Shown here: positions 8,097-17,281 of the stretch, piece after piece
Numbering within the stretch: position 1 is the first letter of the stretch
How the letters are laid out: every line of letters begins with the position of its first letter
DNA from: Clostridium porci
GTDB taxonomy: Bacteria; Bacillota; Clostridia; Lachnospirales; Lachnospiraceae
Length of the DNA stretch: 64,000 nt
NCBI RefSeq assembly: GCF_009696375.1
Contig: NZ_VUMD01000011.1
Coordinates: 1 to 64,000, forward strand
Reading direction: 5' to 3'
Notes under the pieces: model-generated
What the model was told of the DNA's origin: nothing
The model's input: the letters and a program-made list of their open reading frames with translations, nothing else
Database searches by the model: none
Translations under genes and position numbers: made by a program

Positions 8097-8846
8097 ATGA
8101 ATATTGTAATATGGCTGTCCTATGACGGCACACGGTATGACGGATGGCAGAAACAGGAGAATACGGACAAAACCATTCAGGGAAAATTGGAAGCTGTGCT
8201 GGAGCGTCTTTCAGGAGCTTCGGTTAAGGTGCATGGTTCCGGGCGGACAGACTCAGGCGTTCATGCCTTGGGACAGGTGGCGAATTTTCATCTGGAGCAG
8301 GAGCTGGAGGCCGGGAAGGTAATGGAATATCTGAACCGGTATTTGCCGGAGGATATTATGGTGTGGAACGCGCAGGAAGCTCCTGAGCGGTTTCACAGCC
8401 GTCTGAATGCAGTGAGAAAAACCTACCGATATCAGATTGAAATGGGGCCTAAGAAGGATGTGTTTCAGCGGCGCTACTATTACGGCCTGGGTCAGCGGCT
8501 GGATATTGAGAAGATGAAAGCGGCAGCGGTTCTTTTGACAGGAACTCATGATTTTAAAAGCTTCTGCGGCAGCCGGAGGATGAAAAAATCCACGGTTCGC
8601 ACCATCGAAGAGATCCAGTTTATTCAACCGGAAGCTTTGCGGCTTCATATTTCCTTTACAGGCAACGGTTTTTTACAGCAGATGGTGCGGATACTGGCAG
8701 GCACGCTCATGGAAGTGGGGCTGGGGAAACGCAGACCGGAGGAGATGTCCCGGATTCTGAAGGCAAGGAATCGTCGGGAAGCAGGCTTTACAGCTCCCTC
8801 TGAGGGATTATTTCTGGAACAGGTAGAATACGGGGATTTTTTATGA
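8097..8846 (+). CDS. truA: tRNA pseudouridine(38-40) synthase TruA
   Basis: The 249-residue protein matches TruA from end to end. The catalytic aspartate is in GRTDSGVHA (Asp52), and the N-terminal sequence SYDGTRYDGWQ is typical. TruA converts uridines 38-40 of the tRNA anticodon arm to pseudouridine. GAGGGAG precedes the ATG. The stop codon overlaps the start of the next gene by 4 bp (ATGA), implying translational coupling. Confidence 0.97.
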   Translation: MNIVIWLSYDGTRYDGWQKQENTDKTIQGKLEAVLERLSGASVKVHGSGRTDSGVHALGQVANFHLEQELEAGKVMEYLNRYLPEDIMVWNAQEAPERFHSRLNAVRKTYRYQIEMGPKKDVFQRRYYYGLGQRLDIEKMKAAAVLLTGTHDFKSFCGSRRMKKSTVRTIEEIQFIQPEALRLHISFTGNGFLQQMVRILAGTLMEVGLGKRRPEEMSRILKARNRREAGFTAPSEGLFLEQVEYGDFL

Positions 8847-10024
8847 CAGAATTTTTAGTAAAACGGTTTATAAATAATTTTGAAAGAATCGAGGATATAC
8901 AGGTAAGGACGGCTTATGGAACGCTCAGCAGCCTGGTAGGAATCTGCTGCAATTTTCTGCTCTTCGGATCGAAGCTAATGATTGGGATGCTGGTAAACAG
9001 TATTTCTGTCATGGCGGATGCGTTTAATAACCTGTCAGATATGGCGTCGGCCCTGATCGGTCTTGTGGGCGCTAAGATGGCGGAGAAGCCGGCGGATGAC
9101 AACCACCCCTTTGGTCATGGAAGAATAGAGTACATTGCGGCCTTTGTGGTAGCATTCCTGATCATTCAGGTTGGATTTTCTCTGTTTAAGACATCGGTGG
9201 GAAAAATATTTCACCCGGAGGAGATGACTTTTAAGGGAATTTCTCTTGTGATTTTATTGCTGTCTGTAGGGGTGAAGCTGTGGCTGTCCCTCTTTAATAA
9301 AAAACTGGGGAAACGCATTAACTCTAAGGTAATGCTGGCTACTTCGGCAGATGCTATGGGGGATGTGGCGACTACCTCTGCCACAATATGCTCCATTGGA
9401 ATATACGGAGCCTTTGGATATAATGTGGATGGGATTGTGGGAGTAGTTGTTTCTATCGTGGTAATGGTTGCTGGCTTGAATATTGCCAAGGATACACTTG
9501 CTCCTCTCATTGGGGAGGGGATTGACCCGGAGATCTATGAGCAGATTACAAATTTTGTGGAGAGCTTCGAGGGAATCGTGGGAACCCACGATCTGATCGT
9601 ACATAATTACGGTCCCTCCAGAAGCATGGCTTCCATTCACGCTGAGGTGCCTAATAACTGCAGTGTAGAGATTACCCATGAGGTAGTGGATCGTATTGAG
9701 CGGGAGGCCATGAGACGGTTTAATCTTCTGCTGGTAATTCATATGGATCCGGTGGAAACGCATAATGAACGGGTGGAAGAGTTTAAGGATATGGTTGCGG
9801 ATATCCTTATGGGCATTGACAGCCGGCTTACATTCCATGATTTCAGGATGGTAGACGGAGAGGAGCGCATCAACCTGATTTTTGATTTGGTTGTACCAAG
9901 AGAATATAAGCAGGCAGTTCTGGGCAAGCTAAAGGCAAGGATTAGCGACGAGGTGAGAAATCGGGACAGCCGGTGCGTCTGCGTTATTACTGTAGAAAAC
10001 AGCTTTATGTCTACTGGGGGCTAG
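8843..10024 (+). CDS. cation diffusion facilitator family transporter
   Basis: A 393-residue membrane protein of the CDF family. The motif MADAFNNLSDM in an early membrane segment and HPFGHGR between segments supply typical metal-site residues (Asp, Asn and His). About six hydrophobic segments are followed by a long cytoplasmic domain containing the dimerisation region with histidines (HDLIVHNYGP, SIHAEVP). CDF proteins export Zn, Mn, Fe or related divalent metals in exchange for protons; which metal is not evident. The family's usual length is nearer 300, and the extra C-terminal about 80 residues are common in Firmicute forms. Confidence 0.9.
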   Translation: MTEFLVKRFINNFERIEDIQVRTAYGTLSSLVGICCNFLLFGSKLMIGMLVNSISVMADAFNNLSDMASALIGLVGAKMAEKPADDNHPFGHGRIEYIAAFVVAFLIIQVGFSLFKTSVGKIFHPEEMTFKGISLVILLLSVGVKLWLSLFNKKLGKRINSKVMLATSADAMGDVATTSATICSIGIYGAFGYNVDGIVGVVVSIVVMVAGLNIAKDTLAPLIGEGIDPEIYEQITNFVESFEGIVGTHDLIVHNYGPSRSMASIHAEVPNNCSVEITHEVVDRIEREAMRRFNLLLVIHMDPVETHNERVEEFKDMVADILMGIDSRLTFHDFRMVDGEERINLIFDLVVPREYKQAVLGKLKARISDEVRNRDSRCVCVITVENSFMSTGG

Positions 10025-10119
10025 AGCGCGTTTTAAGTCTCCCTTCCTCCTGGGTGGATGGAGCAAACGGTAATAAGAAAGGCTTTACACTGGCTGATTC
10101 CCGCAAGGGGGGAATGTAA

Positions 10120-10650
10120 ATGTCGCAGGAAGAGATGCTTCAGAAAATGGGAACAGGAGATCGCGAGGCTTTTCGGGAGTTTTACCAGGAAACGGCCCGT
10201 TCGGTCTACAGCTTTATCCTGTCCCTGACAAAAAGCCCTACAGAGGCCGAGGATTTGATGCAGGAAACCTATCTGAGCATTTGGAGCAAAGCAGGTTCCT
10301 ATGTGCCACAGGGAAAGCCTATGGCCTGGGTCTTTACGATTGCTAGAAATCTTTGCTATATGCGGTTTCGTGAGCAGCGCCAAAGGGCAGATGTGACATG
10401 GGAGGAGCTGGAAGGACTGGAGGAAGGCAGGACCTTCTGCGATTCGTTGGAACAGGCAGCTGACCGGAAAGTGCTTTTGGATGCTTTAAGCAAAATAAGC
10501 CGAGAAGAGAGACAGATTGTGCTTCTTCATGCGGCGGCTGGTATGAAGCACAGAGAGGTGGCAGAGGCCCTGGAAATTCCCCTAGCTACGGAGCTATCCA
10601 AGTATAACCGTTCTATGAAGAAGCTACAGAATATTCTTCAAAGCAGATAA
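10120..10650 (+). CDS. ECF-type RNA polymerase sigma factor
   Basis: The 176-residue protein has a sigma region 2 (residues about 12-80, with TEAEDLMQETYLSIW and AWVFTIARNLCYMRFRE) and a region 4 helix-turn-helix (about 115-165, SREERQIVLLHAAAGMKHREVAEAL). AAGGGGGGA precedes the ATG. No anti-sigma gene is adjacent: tRNA-Gln follows and the upstream neighbour is a transporter. The C-terminal helix reads LATELSKYNRSMKKLQ, where family members usually have a VKSRLHRA-like stretch. Confidence 0.88.
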   Translation: MSQEEMLQKMGTGDREAFREFYQETARSVYSFILSLTKSPTEAEDLMQETYLSIWSKAGSYVPQGKPMAWVFTIARNLCYMRFREQRQRADVTWEELEGLEEGRTFCDSLEQAADRKVLLDALSKISREERQIVLLHAAAGMKHREVAEALEIPLATELSKYNRSMKKLQNILQSR

Positions 10651-10673
10651 GTTTTAAAATAATTAAAAAACTA

Positions 10674-10702
10674 TTGACGAAAAACTGTTTATATATTATA
10701 AT
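10674..10702 (+). promoter_or_regulatory. promoter of tRNA-Gln copy 1
   Basis: TTGACG (10674-10679), a 17-bp spacer and TATAAT (10697-10702) lie 17 bp upstream of the tRNA. This is a near-consensus vegetative promoter. Confidence 0.88.
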
Positions 10703-10719
10703 GACTTTCGTTGTGTTAA

Positions 10720-10791
10720 TGGGCTATCGCCAAATGGTAAGGCAACGGACTCTGACTCCGTCATTTCAAGGTTCGAATCCTTGTAGCCCAG
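10720..10791 (+). tRNA. tRNA-Gln (anticodon CTG), copy 1
   Basis: Acceptor TGGGCTA pairs with TAGCCCA, the anticodon stem is ACGGA/TCCGT with loop CTCTGAC, and the T arm is AAGGTTCGAATCCTT. The discriminator is G and CCA is not encoded. All 72 bases are identical to the copy at 16256-16327. Confidence 0.96.
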
Positions 10792-10798
10792 TTTAAAG

Positions 10799-10843
10799 AA
10801 AGCCAGTAATTATGAGGAATGCCCTTATAGTTGCTGGCTTTTT
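10799..10843 (+). terminator. terminator after tRNA-Gln copy 1
   Basis: AAAGCCAG (10799-10806) pairs with CTGGCTTT (10834-10841), with further weak pairing inside, followed by T residues. Confidence 0.75.
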
Positions 10844-11060
10844 AGCTTCTGTACGAATCCTTATATATAAGTTTCTGCGTTCTGATATTCCCCAATGCAA
10901 CAAAACACAAGCTCTCAGCTTATGGAAAAAGAAGCGCTGGAGTTTTTTGCGCACATTGAATAAATTATTTCCTTAAAAAAGTGAAAAAATATGCTCTTTC
11001 GCCAGAATGAACGTCCGTTTATAATAATTATATTAAAAACACAGGGAAAGGAGAAGGAGA

Positions 11061-11762
11061 ATGAAGATAAAAATTTTTGCAGACGGCGCAGACATGGCTG
11101 GGATATTAAAAGAATACAAGAAGGGAAAAGTGCAGGGCTTTACTACGAATCCTTCGTTGATGAAAAAGGCAGGTGTAACTGATTACAAGCATTTCGCGAT
11201 GGAGATATTGTCTAACGTGAAAGACATGCCGATTTCCTTTGAGGTATTTTCTGACGAGCTGGAAGCGATGAAAAAAGAGGCTCTGGAAATTGCGTCGTGG
11301 GCAGATAATGTATATGTTAAGATTCCTGTAACCAATACCAAAGGTGAATTTACCGAACCGCTTCTAGCAGAGCTGGCAGAAAAGCATGTAAAGCTGAATG
11401 TAACGGCAGTATTTACCATGGAGCAGGTAAAGCAGGTAGCGGCTGCTTTGAGTGACACGGTACCGGCTATTATTTCTATTTTTGCAGGCCGTATTTCTGA
11501 TACAGGAACAGATGCCACGAAGATAGTGAGAGAAAGCGTTCAGTATACAGTAGATAGAAAAAATATAGAAATTCTCTGGGCCAGCTGCCGTGATCTTTAC
11601 AGTATCGTAGAGGCAGAAGCATGCGGCTGTCAGATTATTACAGTACCAAACGCCATTCTGGAAAAGCTGAAACTGTTTGGCAAGGACTTAACGGAATATT
11701 CCTTAGAGACAGTAAGGGAATTCTTCAGGGATGCAGCCAGTCTTGGATATAAAATTGTTTAA
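11061..11762 (+). CDS. transaldolase / fructose-6-phosphate aldolase family protein
   Basis: The 233-residue protein belongs to the small transaldolase family (MipB/TalC-like). KIFADGADMAGI and GFTTNPSLMKKAG start the barrel, and the Schiff-base lysine is in VYVKIPVTN (Lys87). It opens an operon with three PTS components and a regulator, so it probably cleaves or rearranges the phosphosugar that the PTS delivers. GGAGAAGGAG precedes the ATG. Upstream, a -10 box TATAAT (11020-11025) lacks a good -35 partner, which would suit an activator-dependent promoter. Confidence 0.88.
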   Translation: MKIKIFADGADMAGILKEYKKGKVQGFTTNPSLMKKAGVTDYKHFAMEILSNVKDMPISFEVFSDELEAMKKEALEIASWADNVYVKIPVTNTKGEFTEPLLAELAEKHVKLNVTAVFTMEQVKQVAAALSDTVPAIISIFAGRISDTGTDATKIVRESVQYTVDRKNIEILWASCRDLYSIVEAEACGCQIITVPNAILEKLKLFGKDLTEYSLETVREFFRDAASLGYKIV

Positions 11763-11775
11763 AAAGGAGATTTTT

Positions 11776-12255
11776 ATGTTACGGGACTTGTTAAATGAAC
11801 AGGTGGTTGCGATAAATCAAAAGGCAAAGAACTGGGAAGAAGCGATCCGGATTGCAGGCAGCATTCTTGTGAATACAGGAAAATGTAAAGAAAGCTATAT
11901 TGAGGCTATGATAGATGTAGTAAAAACCTATGGGCCCTACATTGTAATTGAGGACGGCATCGCGATGCCCCACGCAAAAAGCAGCTTAGATGTAAATGAG
12001 GACGGCTTGGCTATTGTGACATTAAAAAAACCAGTGGATTTTCATAATAGGGATTTTGAAAATGTTTCTGTTTTATTTGCCATATGCGCTACAAATCCCG
12101 ATGCTCATCTGAATTTTCTGCAGGAGCTGTCGGGAATATTTGAAACAGAGAATCTGGTGGAACAAATGTGCAGTTGTAAAGAAAAAAAAGAAATTATCAA
12201 AATTATAGAAGAAAATATTGCAAAATCAAAAGGAGAATCTGAATGCGTATTGTGA
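11776..12255 (+). CDS. PTS sugar transporter subunit IIA (mannitol/fructose type)
   Basis: The 159-residue protein has the EIIA type-2 phosphorylation site EDGIAMPHA with His66. It takes phosphate from HPr and passes it to IIB. The start at 11776 follows AAAAAGGAGA; an upstream in-frame ATG at 11731 lies inside the aldolase gene and would add an unrelated extension. Its end overlaps IIB by 13 bp. Confidence 0.9.
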   Translation: MLRDLLNEQVVAINQKAKNWEEAIRIAGSILVNTGKCKESYIEAMIDVVKTYGPYIVIEDGIAMPHAKSSLDVNEDGLAIVTLKKPVDFHNRDFENVSVLFAICATNPDAHLNFLQELSGIFETENLVEQMCSCKEKKEIIKIIEENIAKSKGESECVL

Positions 12256-12524
12256 CTATATGTGGAAATGGAATTGGAAGCAGCCTTATGCTTGCTACAA
12301 AAATAGAACAGATTTGTGAAGAAAACGGCATTGAGGTGGATGTAGAATCCTGTGATTTAAGCGCGGCAGGAAGTAAAAACTGTGATCTGTTTGTTACGGT
12401 AAAGGAACTTGCTCCACAGCTTGGCAAGGATAATGTAGTAATTGTCCGAAGCTATATTAACCGGAAGAAAATTGAGGAGGATGTGCTTCCGATTATTAAA
12501 AAGCTTTACGAAAAGATGAATTAG
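12243..12524 (+). CDS. PTS sugar transporter subunit IIB (ascorbate/lactose-like)
   Basis: The 93-residue protein starts MRIVTICGNGIGSS, the phosphocysteine loop of IIB enzymes, with Cys8 as the acceptor. Size and motif match the UlaB/SgaB family. AAAAGGAGA precedes the ATG within the end of the IIA gene, so the two are probably translationally coupled. Confidence 0.9.
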   Translation: MRIVTICGNGIGSSLMLATKIEQICEENGIEVDVESCDLSAAGSKNCDLFVTVKELAPQLGKDNVVIVRSYINRKKIEEDVLPIIKKLYEKMN

Positions 12525-12552
12525 GGGAAAATGAGACAAAGAGGAGGATGTT

Positions 12553-13920
12553 ATGGTAGCAGTATTAGATTTCTTTAAAAGCTTATTAAGTCAGCCTGCA
12601 TGGATTATGGGTATTTTTGCCTTTGTAGGTCTGGTTGCTTTGAAAAGGCCTGGTCATAAGATTATGACAGGTACATTAAAACCAATCTTAGGGTACTTAA
12701 TGTTAAGCGCCGGAGCTGATTTTATTACCGCCAACCTGACTCCTTTGGGAGAAATGATTCAGGAGGGATTCCATATTACTGGCGTGGTACCGAATAATGA
12801 GGTCATCACCTCTATGGCACAGACTGTTTTAGGTGTGGAAACCATGTCGATCCTGATTGTAGGTTACGTGATCAATATTCTTGTTGCCCGCTTTACAAAA
12901 TTTAAATATATCTTTCTGACGGGACATCACAGCTTTTTTATGGCGTGCCTTTTATCTGCCGTATTACAAGCATCCGGATTGAAAGGCACCCAGTTAATTG
13001 TAATCGGAGGCTGGTTCCTGGGACTGGCAAGTGCGATTCTTCCAGCGATTGGACAGAAGTACACCTTGAAGGTAACAGGTGGTGATGATATAGCCATGGG
13101 ACATTTCGGAAGTCTTGCTTACTATATTTCTGCCTGGGTAGGAAGCTTTTTTAAAGGAGGAGAGGAGAACAGTACCGAACATATCCAGGTGCCGGAAAAA
13201 TGGAGCTTTCTCCGTGACACTACAATTTCAACAGCCCTTACCATGACAATATTCTATTTAATAGCAGCCATTGCGGCAGGTTCGGAATTTGTAGCGACCT
13301 TATCCAACGACAACTTTATTCTGTTTGCTGTTACCAGCGCCTTAAAGTTTTCTGTTGGTGTAGCGATTGTATATTCGGGTGTACGTATGATTTTAAGCGA
13401 TCTGCTTCCTGCTTTTCAGGGAATTGCGACAAAAATAATTCCCAATAGTATTCCAGCAGTGGATTGCGCCGTATTTTTCACCTACGCCCCCACAGCGGTT
13501 GTGATTGGTTTTATTTCTAGCTTTATCGGCGGTTTGATCGGTATGTTCCTTGTAGGCGCTGCTTTTGGAGTGTTCATTATTCCTGGCATGGTTCCTCACT
13601 TCTTCTGCGGAGCAACTGCCGGTATTTATGGGAATGCAGCCGGAGGCAAGAAGGGCGCTGTTGTGGGAGCCTTTATCAACGGCCTGTTAATTACGGTTGC
13701 CCCGGCTCTTTTACTTCCTGTGCTGGATTCATTTGGCTTTGCAAATACTACCTTTGGTGATTTTGACTTTGCTGTTATCGGAATCCTCATTGGCAAGCTG
13801 TTTGAATACTTAGGAAGCGCTGGGGTCTATGGACTTCTTGCGGTTTTGAGCGCAGTTGTTATTGTGCCTAATTTAATTAAAACAAAAAGTGACGTTATCA
13901 ATCATATAACACAGGAGTAA
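12553..13920 (+). CDS. PTS sugar transporter subunit IIC (UlaA/SgaT family)
   Basis: A 455-residue membrane protein with about eleven hydrophobic segments and the family's characteristic sequence LGYLMLSAGADFI near the N-terminus. The UlaA family carries L-ascorbate in enterobacteria, but many Firmicute members handle other sugars or polyols. No UlaG-type ascorbate lactonase is nearby, so ascorbate should not be assumed. GAGGAGG precedes the ATG. Confidence 0.9.
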   Translation: MVAVLDFFKSLLSQPAWIMGIFAFVGLVALKRPGHKIMTGTLKPILGYLMLSAGADFITANLTPLGEMIQEGFHITGVVPNNEVITSMAQTVLGVETMSILIVGYVINILVARFTKFKYIFLTGHHSFFMACLLSAVLQASGLKGTQLIVIGGWFLGLASAILPAIGQKYTLKVTGGDDIAMGHFGSLAYYISAWVGSFFKGGEENSTEHIQVPEKWSFLRDTTISTALTMTIFYLIAAIAAGSEFVATLSNDNFILFAVTSALKFSVGVAIVYSGVRMILSDLLPAFQGIATKIIPNSIPAVDCAVFFTYAPTAVVIGFISSFIGGLIGMFLVGAAFGVFIIPGMVPHFFCGATAGIYGNAAGGKKGAVVGAFINGLLITVAPALLLPVLDSFGFANTTFGDFDFAVIGILIGKLFEYLGSAGVYGLLAVLSAVVIVPNLIKTKSDVINHITQE

Positions 13921-13927
13921 ATGCCAT

Positions 13928-16030
13928 ATGTTAAATAAACGGATTGTAACGATACTTAGGGATATATGTATAGATGGAAAAGCTGCTGGTGTGGAAGCAC
14001 TGGCAGCACAATATGGTATCAGCAATCGGATGGTTAGATATGACCTGAATCATATTAACGAGTTTCTGAAGGAAAACGGTTTTTCCACACAGCTTAAGGT
14101 AAAGAAATCAGAGGTGATGTTTGACACATCCGCGAAAGAAAGGGAAACAATCAAAGCATTGATTGACAGCTGGTATGATAGGGATTACATTCTGTCCCGG
14201 AAAGAACGCGCCGTATGGATTATTTTCAGGCTGCTGCATCCCAGCCTACAGGGAATCATTACATATGAAACTCTTTGCGAGGAATTAAAGATAAGCAGAA
14301 GCACCCTTATTTGCGATATTCGCTATGTAAGAAAACGGCTGGAAGGCTGGAATCTGAAAATGGTGAGTATTGGAAAGAAGGGTTTTTGCTGTATTGGAAA
14401 AGAAAAAGCGATCAGAAGCTGCATACGAAATTTTTTAACAGGAGAAAAAGCCTATGCGGCAGAGCAGCTTTTTGAATATCAGGTGAGGTTTCATTCGCCG
14501 GAAATGAATTTATACTCCTTTACAAAAGAAGAGATTGACTGGATCAAAGATGAGACAGATAGGATGCAAAAGAAGGTGGGAGTTATTCTTTCGGATATGG
14601 ATCTCGTAAAATTTATATCGGTAATTTTAATTGCAGTTCGTAGAATAAGGATGGGCTGTCTGATTGATTCCTTTGAAGCTGTCCGGCCTGATATAAAGAA
14701 CTGGAGAGAGTATGATTGCTGCCGTAGGCTCAGAGATCGTCTTTCAAAGCGTTATGATATTATGATTCCCGAAGATGAGATCATTTATCTGATGTCCTAT
14801 TTTATCAGCGCCAGTAAAACCTATGGCTTGAAAGGAGAAAGGGAGGATTGCTTAAAGGAAGATTTGATTGCAAATAAAATTATTGCAAGATTTAATAAAA
14901 TAACCGGAAAGCATATTTCTTTTTCTGAAGAAATGAATGAATATTTTATGAACCATGTGAAAAGTATGGTATTCCGAATGGAATTTGATATTTCTGTAAC
15001 CAATCCCTTTCTGGATGAAATAAAACAGAAGTATCCTCAGATCTTTATCAGTATCCTGGATTCCTGCAGCTTTTTGGAGCAGTACTTTGGAAAACGGTTG
15101 TCTGAGCATGAAATAGGGTATATGGCGTTGTATTTTCAGATGGCTTTGGAGGATGAGGGAAAGGAAGAACATTTACAAGAAAAAAAAATAGTTATTACCT
15201 GTGCCTCTGGTGTTGTTACAGGAAAGGTGATAGCCAACAGGCTGAAAAAACGTTTTAAGTTTCACCTTCTGGGAACAACCTCCTGCCACCATATTCAGGA
15301 ATTTCTGAAACAGGAGGAACCAGATCTGATTATCAGCTCCATTCCCCTCAAAGAGACTTTAGCAGTACCGGTAATCGTTGTATCTCCGATGCTTACAAAA
15401 GAGGATATAAATAACCTAAAGGATATGCTTCCGGCTGTGGAGAAGCAAAAAGATAACAAGCAACTGATGGAGGAAATCCTTTCTGTGGTAGAAGAACATG
15501 TTGAGCCTGTGCAGATGGAGAGAATCAAGAATATTTTGAAAATGAATTTTCATATAGAGCCAGTGACAGCCTACAAGGAAATTTCCAGAATCCTTTCGTT
15601 GGAAGATATTCTTTTAAATCTGCAGGTATCCGACTGGAGAGAAGGCATCCGCCTTTCAGCAGAGCCTATGCAGAAAAAAGGAATCATTGGTGACAGCTAC
15701 ATCACAAGGATGATTGAAACGGTAGAAAGGCTGGGAGCCTATATTGTCATAACAGATGATATCGCTATGCCCCATGCGGCTCCCGGTGACGATGTCTATT
15801 CTTTTGGAATTACTATGGCTGTTTTTAACGAGCCTATTGCTATTTTTAACCGCGACGGTATTAAAATGTTTATTGCCATTGCCATGAAAGAGGAGGAAAA
15901 TTATCGAGATGTGATTATGGAAATTATGGAATTGGCAGAGGATAGGACATTTATTGAGCTAATGTATCATGCTAAATCACCAGAGAATATTTATCGATAT
16001 ATTGTATATGGGGATAGCGCTGAACAGTGA
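13928..16030 (+). CDS. PRD-containing PTS-regulated transcriptional activator (BglG/MtlR type)
   Basis: The 700-residue protein has N-terminal DNA-binding helix-turn-helix regions (about 1-60 and 75-150), two PRD domains (about 180-410, the second with SEHEIGYMALYF), an EIIB-like domain (about 418-505, KIVITCASGVVTG) and a C-terminal EIIA domain with DDIAMPHAAPG. This is the MtlR/LicR layout, in which phosphorylation by HPr and the cognate PTS tunes activity. It follows the IIC gene after 7 bp and most likely controls this operon. Confidence 0.9.
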   Translation: MLNKRIVTILRDICIDGKAAGVEALAAQYGISNRMVRYDLNHINEFLKENGFSTQLKVKKSEVMFDTSAKERETIKALIDSWYDRDYILSRKERAVWIIFRLLHPSLQGIITYETLCEELKISRSTLICDIRYVRKRLEGWNLKMVSIGKKGFCCIGKEKAIRSCIRNFLTGEKAYAAEQLFEYQVRFHSPEMNLYSFTKEEIDWIKDETDRMQKKVGVILSDMDLVKFISVILIAVRRIRMGCLIDSFEAVRPDIKNWREYDCCRRLRDRLSKRYDIMIPEDEIIYLMSYFISASKTYGLKGEREDCLKEDLIANKIIARFNKITGKHISFSEEMNEYFMNHVKSMVFRMEFDISVTNPFLDEIKQKYPQIFISILDSCSFLEQYFGKRLSEHEIGYMALYFQMALEDEGKEEHLQEKKIVITCASGVVTGKVIANRLKKRFKFHLLGTTSCHHIQEFLKQEEPDLIISSIPLKETLAVPVIVVSPMLTKEDINNLKDMLPAVEKQKDNKQLMEEILSVVEEHVEPVQMERIKNILKMNFHIEPVTAYKEISRILSLEDILLNLQVSDWREGIRLSAEPMQKKGIIGDSYITRMIETVERLGAYIVITDDIAMPHAAPGDDVYSFGITMAVFNEPIAIFNRDGIKMFIAIAMKEEENYRDVIMEIMELAEDRTFIELMYHAKSPENIYRYIVYGDSAEQ

Positions 16031-16175
16031 CTATATAGCATATTTCTGCCTGGGGCGAAGCTGTGAAGGGTTCCGGGCGGATGTCTCTTAAAACAGTATC
16101 CCAGCTTTTTAAATATTCAATTATAACATATGTATTGTAATCTTACAAAGAGGAACATTCAGTTAAAAAAAGTGC

Positions 16176-16204
16176 TTGACTAAATATCATAATGTGGGTA
16201 TAAT
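16176..16204 (+). promoter_or_regulatory. promoter of tRNA-Gln copy 2
   Basis: TTGACT (16176-16181), a 17-bp spacer and TATAAT (16199-16204). A 7-bp stem CCGCAGC/GCTGCGG (16210-16241) lies between promoter and tRNA and may form in the 5' leader of the precursor. The promoter and leader sequences differ from those of copy 1. Confidence 0.88.
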
Positions 16205-16255
16205 GAAATCCGCAGCTGTAGTTCATGAGAATTTGCTGCGGTATTAATATTGCGG

Positions 16256-16327
16256 TGGGCTATCGCCAAATGGTAAGGCAACGGACTCTGACTCCGTCAT
16301 TTCAAGGTTCGAATCCTTGTAGCCCAG
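16256..16327 (+). tRNA. tRNA-Gln (anticodon CTG), copy 2
   Basis: Identical base for base to the copy at 10720-10791, with the same anticodon loop CTCTGAC. The flanks differ, so the duplicated unit is the tRNA gene itself. Together the two copies bracket the PTS operon as direct repeats. Confidence 0.96.
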
Positions 16328-16336
16328 CTTATCAAA

Positions 16337-16366
16337 CCCTGCAGCCTGAGAGCTGTGGGATTTTTT
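16337..16366 (+). terminator. terminator after tRNA-Gln copy 2
   Basis: CCCTGCAGC pairs with GCTGTGGG (one bulge, one wobble) and six T residues follow. Confidence 0.75.
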
Positions 16367-16481
16367 GATTGTTTTAGATAATGAAAGCAAAAGCCTTGAA
16401 AGAAGGGCAGGTTTTAGCTTTGATACGGCAAAACCCAGTTAAACTGTTATATTAAGAAAATATTTGAAAAAAAGAGGCTAT

Positions 16482-17210
16482 ATGTATATATTTAACAGCA
16501 GGGTCCGGTACAGTGAGACGGACGAATTGGGACGGCTTTCAGTGACGGGAATGATTAATTATATGCAGGACTGCAGTACGTTCCAGTCGGAGGATGCCCA
16601 GGTAGGCGTAGTATATATGGAAAAGCGTCATAAAGCTTGGCTTCTGTCCTCATGGCAGATTATAATAGATCGGTATCCCAGGCTTGGAGAACGTCTTATG
16701 GTAGGAACCTGGCCCAATTCCTTTAAGGGGATTTATGGCTATCGCAATTTTGTTATAAGGGACGAGGCTGGCAACGATTGTGTGAGGGCGGAATCCGTAT
16801 GGTTTCTCTATGACACAGAGAGAAACATCCCACTCCGGGTGCGGCCTGAGGATACGGCGCCCTACGGCACCCCAGAGCCAAGGCTGAGGATTAGTCCGGC
16901 TTCCAGGAAGATACCAGTGCCTGAAAGCTATGATACCGGCGAGTCCATTGTAGTTGCCCGGCATCATATTGATACCAATCATCACGTGAACAATGCGCAA
17001 TATGTAGAGATAGCCAGGGAATCCATTCCACCGAGGCTTAAAATCAGAGAAATCCGGGCAGACTATAAAAAAGCAGCCTTGCTGGGAGATCGTATGATCC
17101 CCCATATCAGCCATGAGAACCAGGGAGAGAAGCAGGTGTGGACCGTTGCGCTGTCTGGGGAGAAGGGCGAACTATATGCAGTTATATGGCTGCAAACGGA
17201 GGAACGGTAG
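16482..17210 (+). CDS. acyl-ACP thioesterase
   Basis: The 242-residue protein has the double hot-dog layout of bacterial acyl-ACP thioesterases. The first half opens with RVRYSETDELGRLSVTGMINYMQD and contains KAWLLSSWQIIIDRYP. The second half has DTNHHVNNAQYVEIARE, which carries the catalytic Asn/His positions. It releases fatty acids from acyl carrier protein. The ATG at 16482 follows AAAGAGG; an upstream in-frame TTG (16464) has no such site. Confidence 0.9.
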   Translation: MYIFNSRVRYSETDELGRLSVTGMINYMQDCSTFQSEDAQVGVVYMEKRHKAWLLSSWQIIIDRYPRLGERLMVGTWPNSFKGIYGYRNFVIRDEAGNDCVRAESVWFLYDTERNIPLRVRPEDTAPYGTPEPRLRISPASRKIPVPESYDTGESIVVARHHIDTNHHVNNAQYVEIARESIPPRLKIREIRADYKKAALLGDRMIPHISHENQGEKQVWTVALSGEKGELYAVIWLQTEER

Positions 17211-17281
17211 CTGCTGCTTGCGGAGGCCGGGCAAGGTAATAAATGCAAATTGATTACAGAGAAAGACCAGAGGAGACTAAA

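Noticed and set aside
12553-13920. naming the PTS as an ascorbate transporter
   Set aside because: Family membership alone does not fix the substrate, and the ascorbate catabolic genes are absent.
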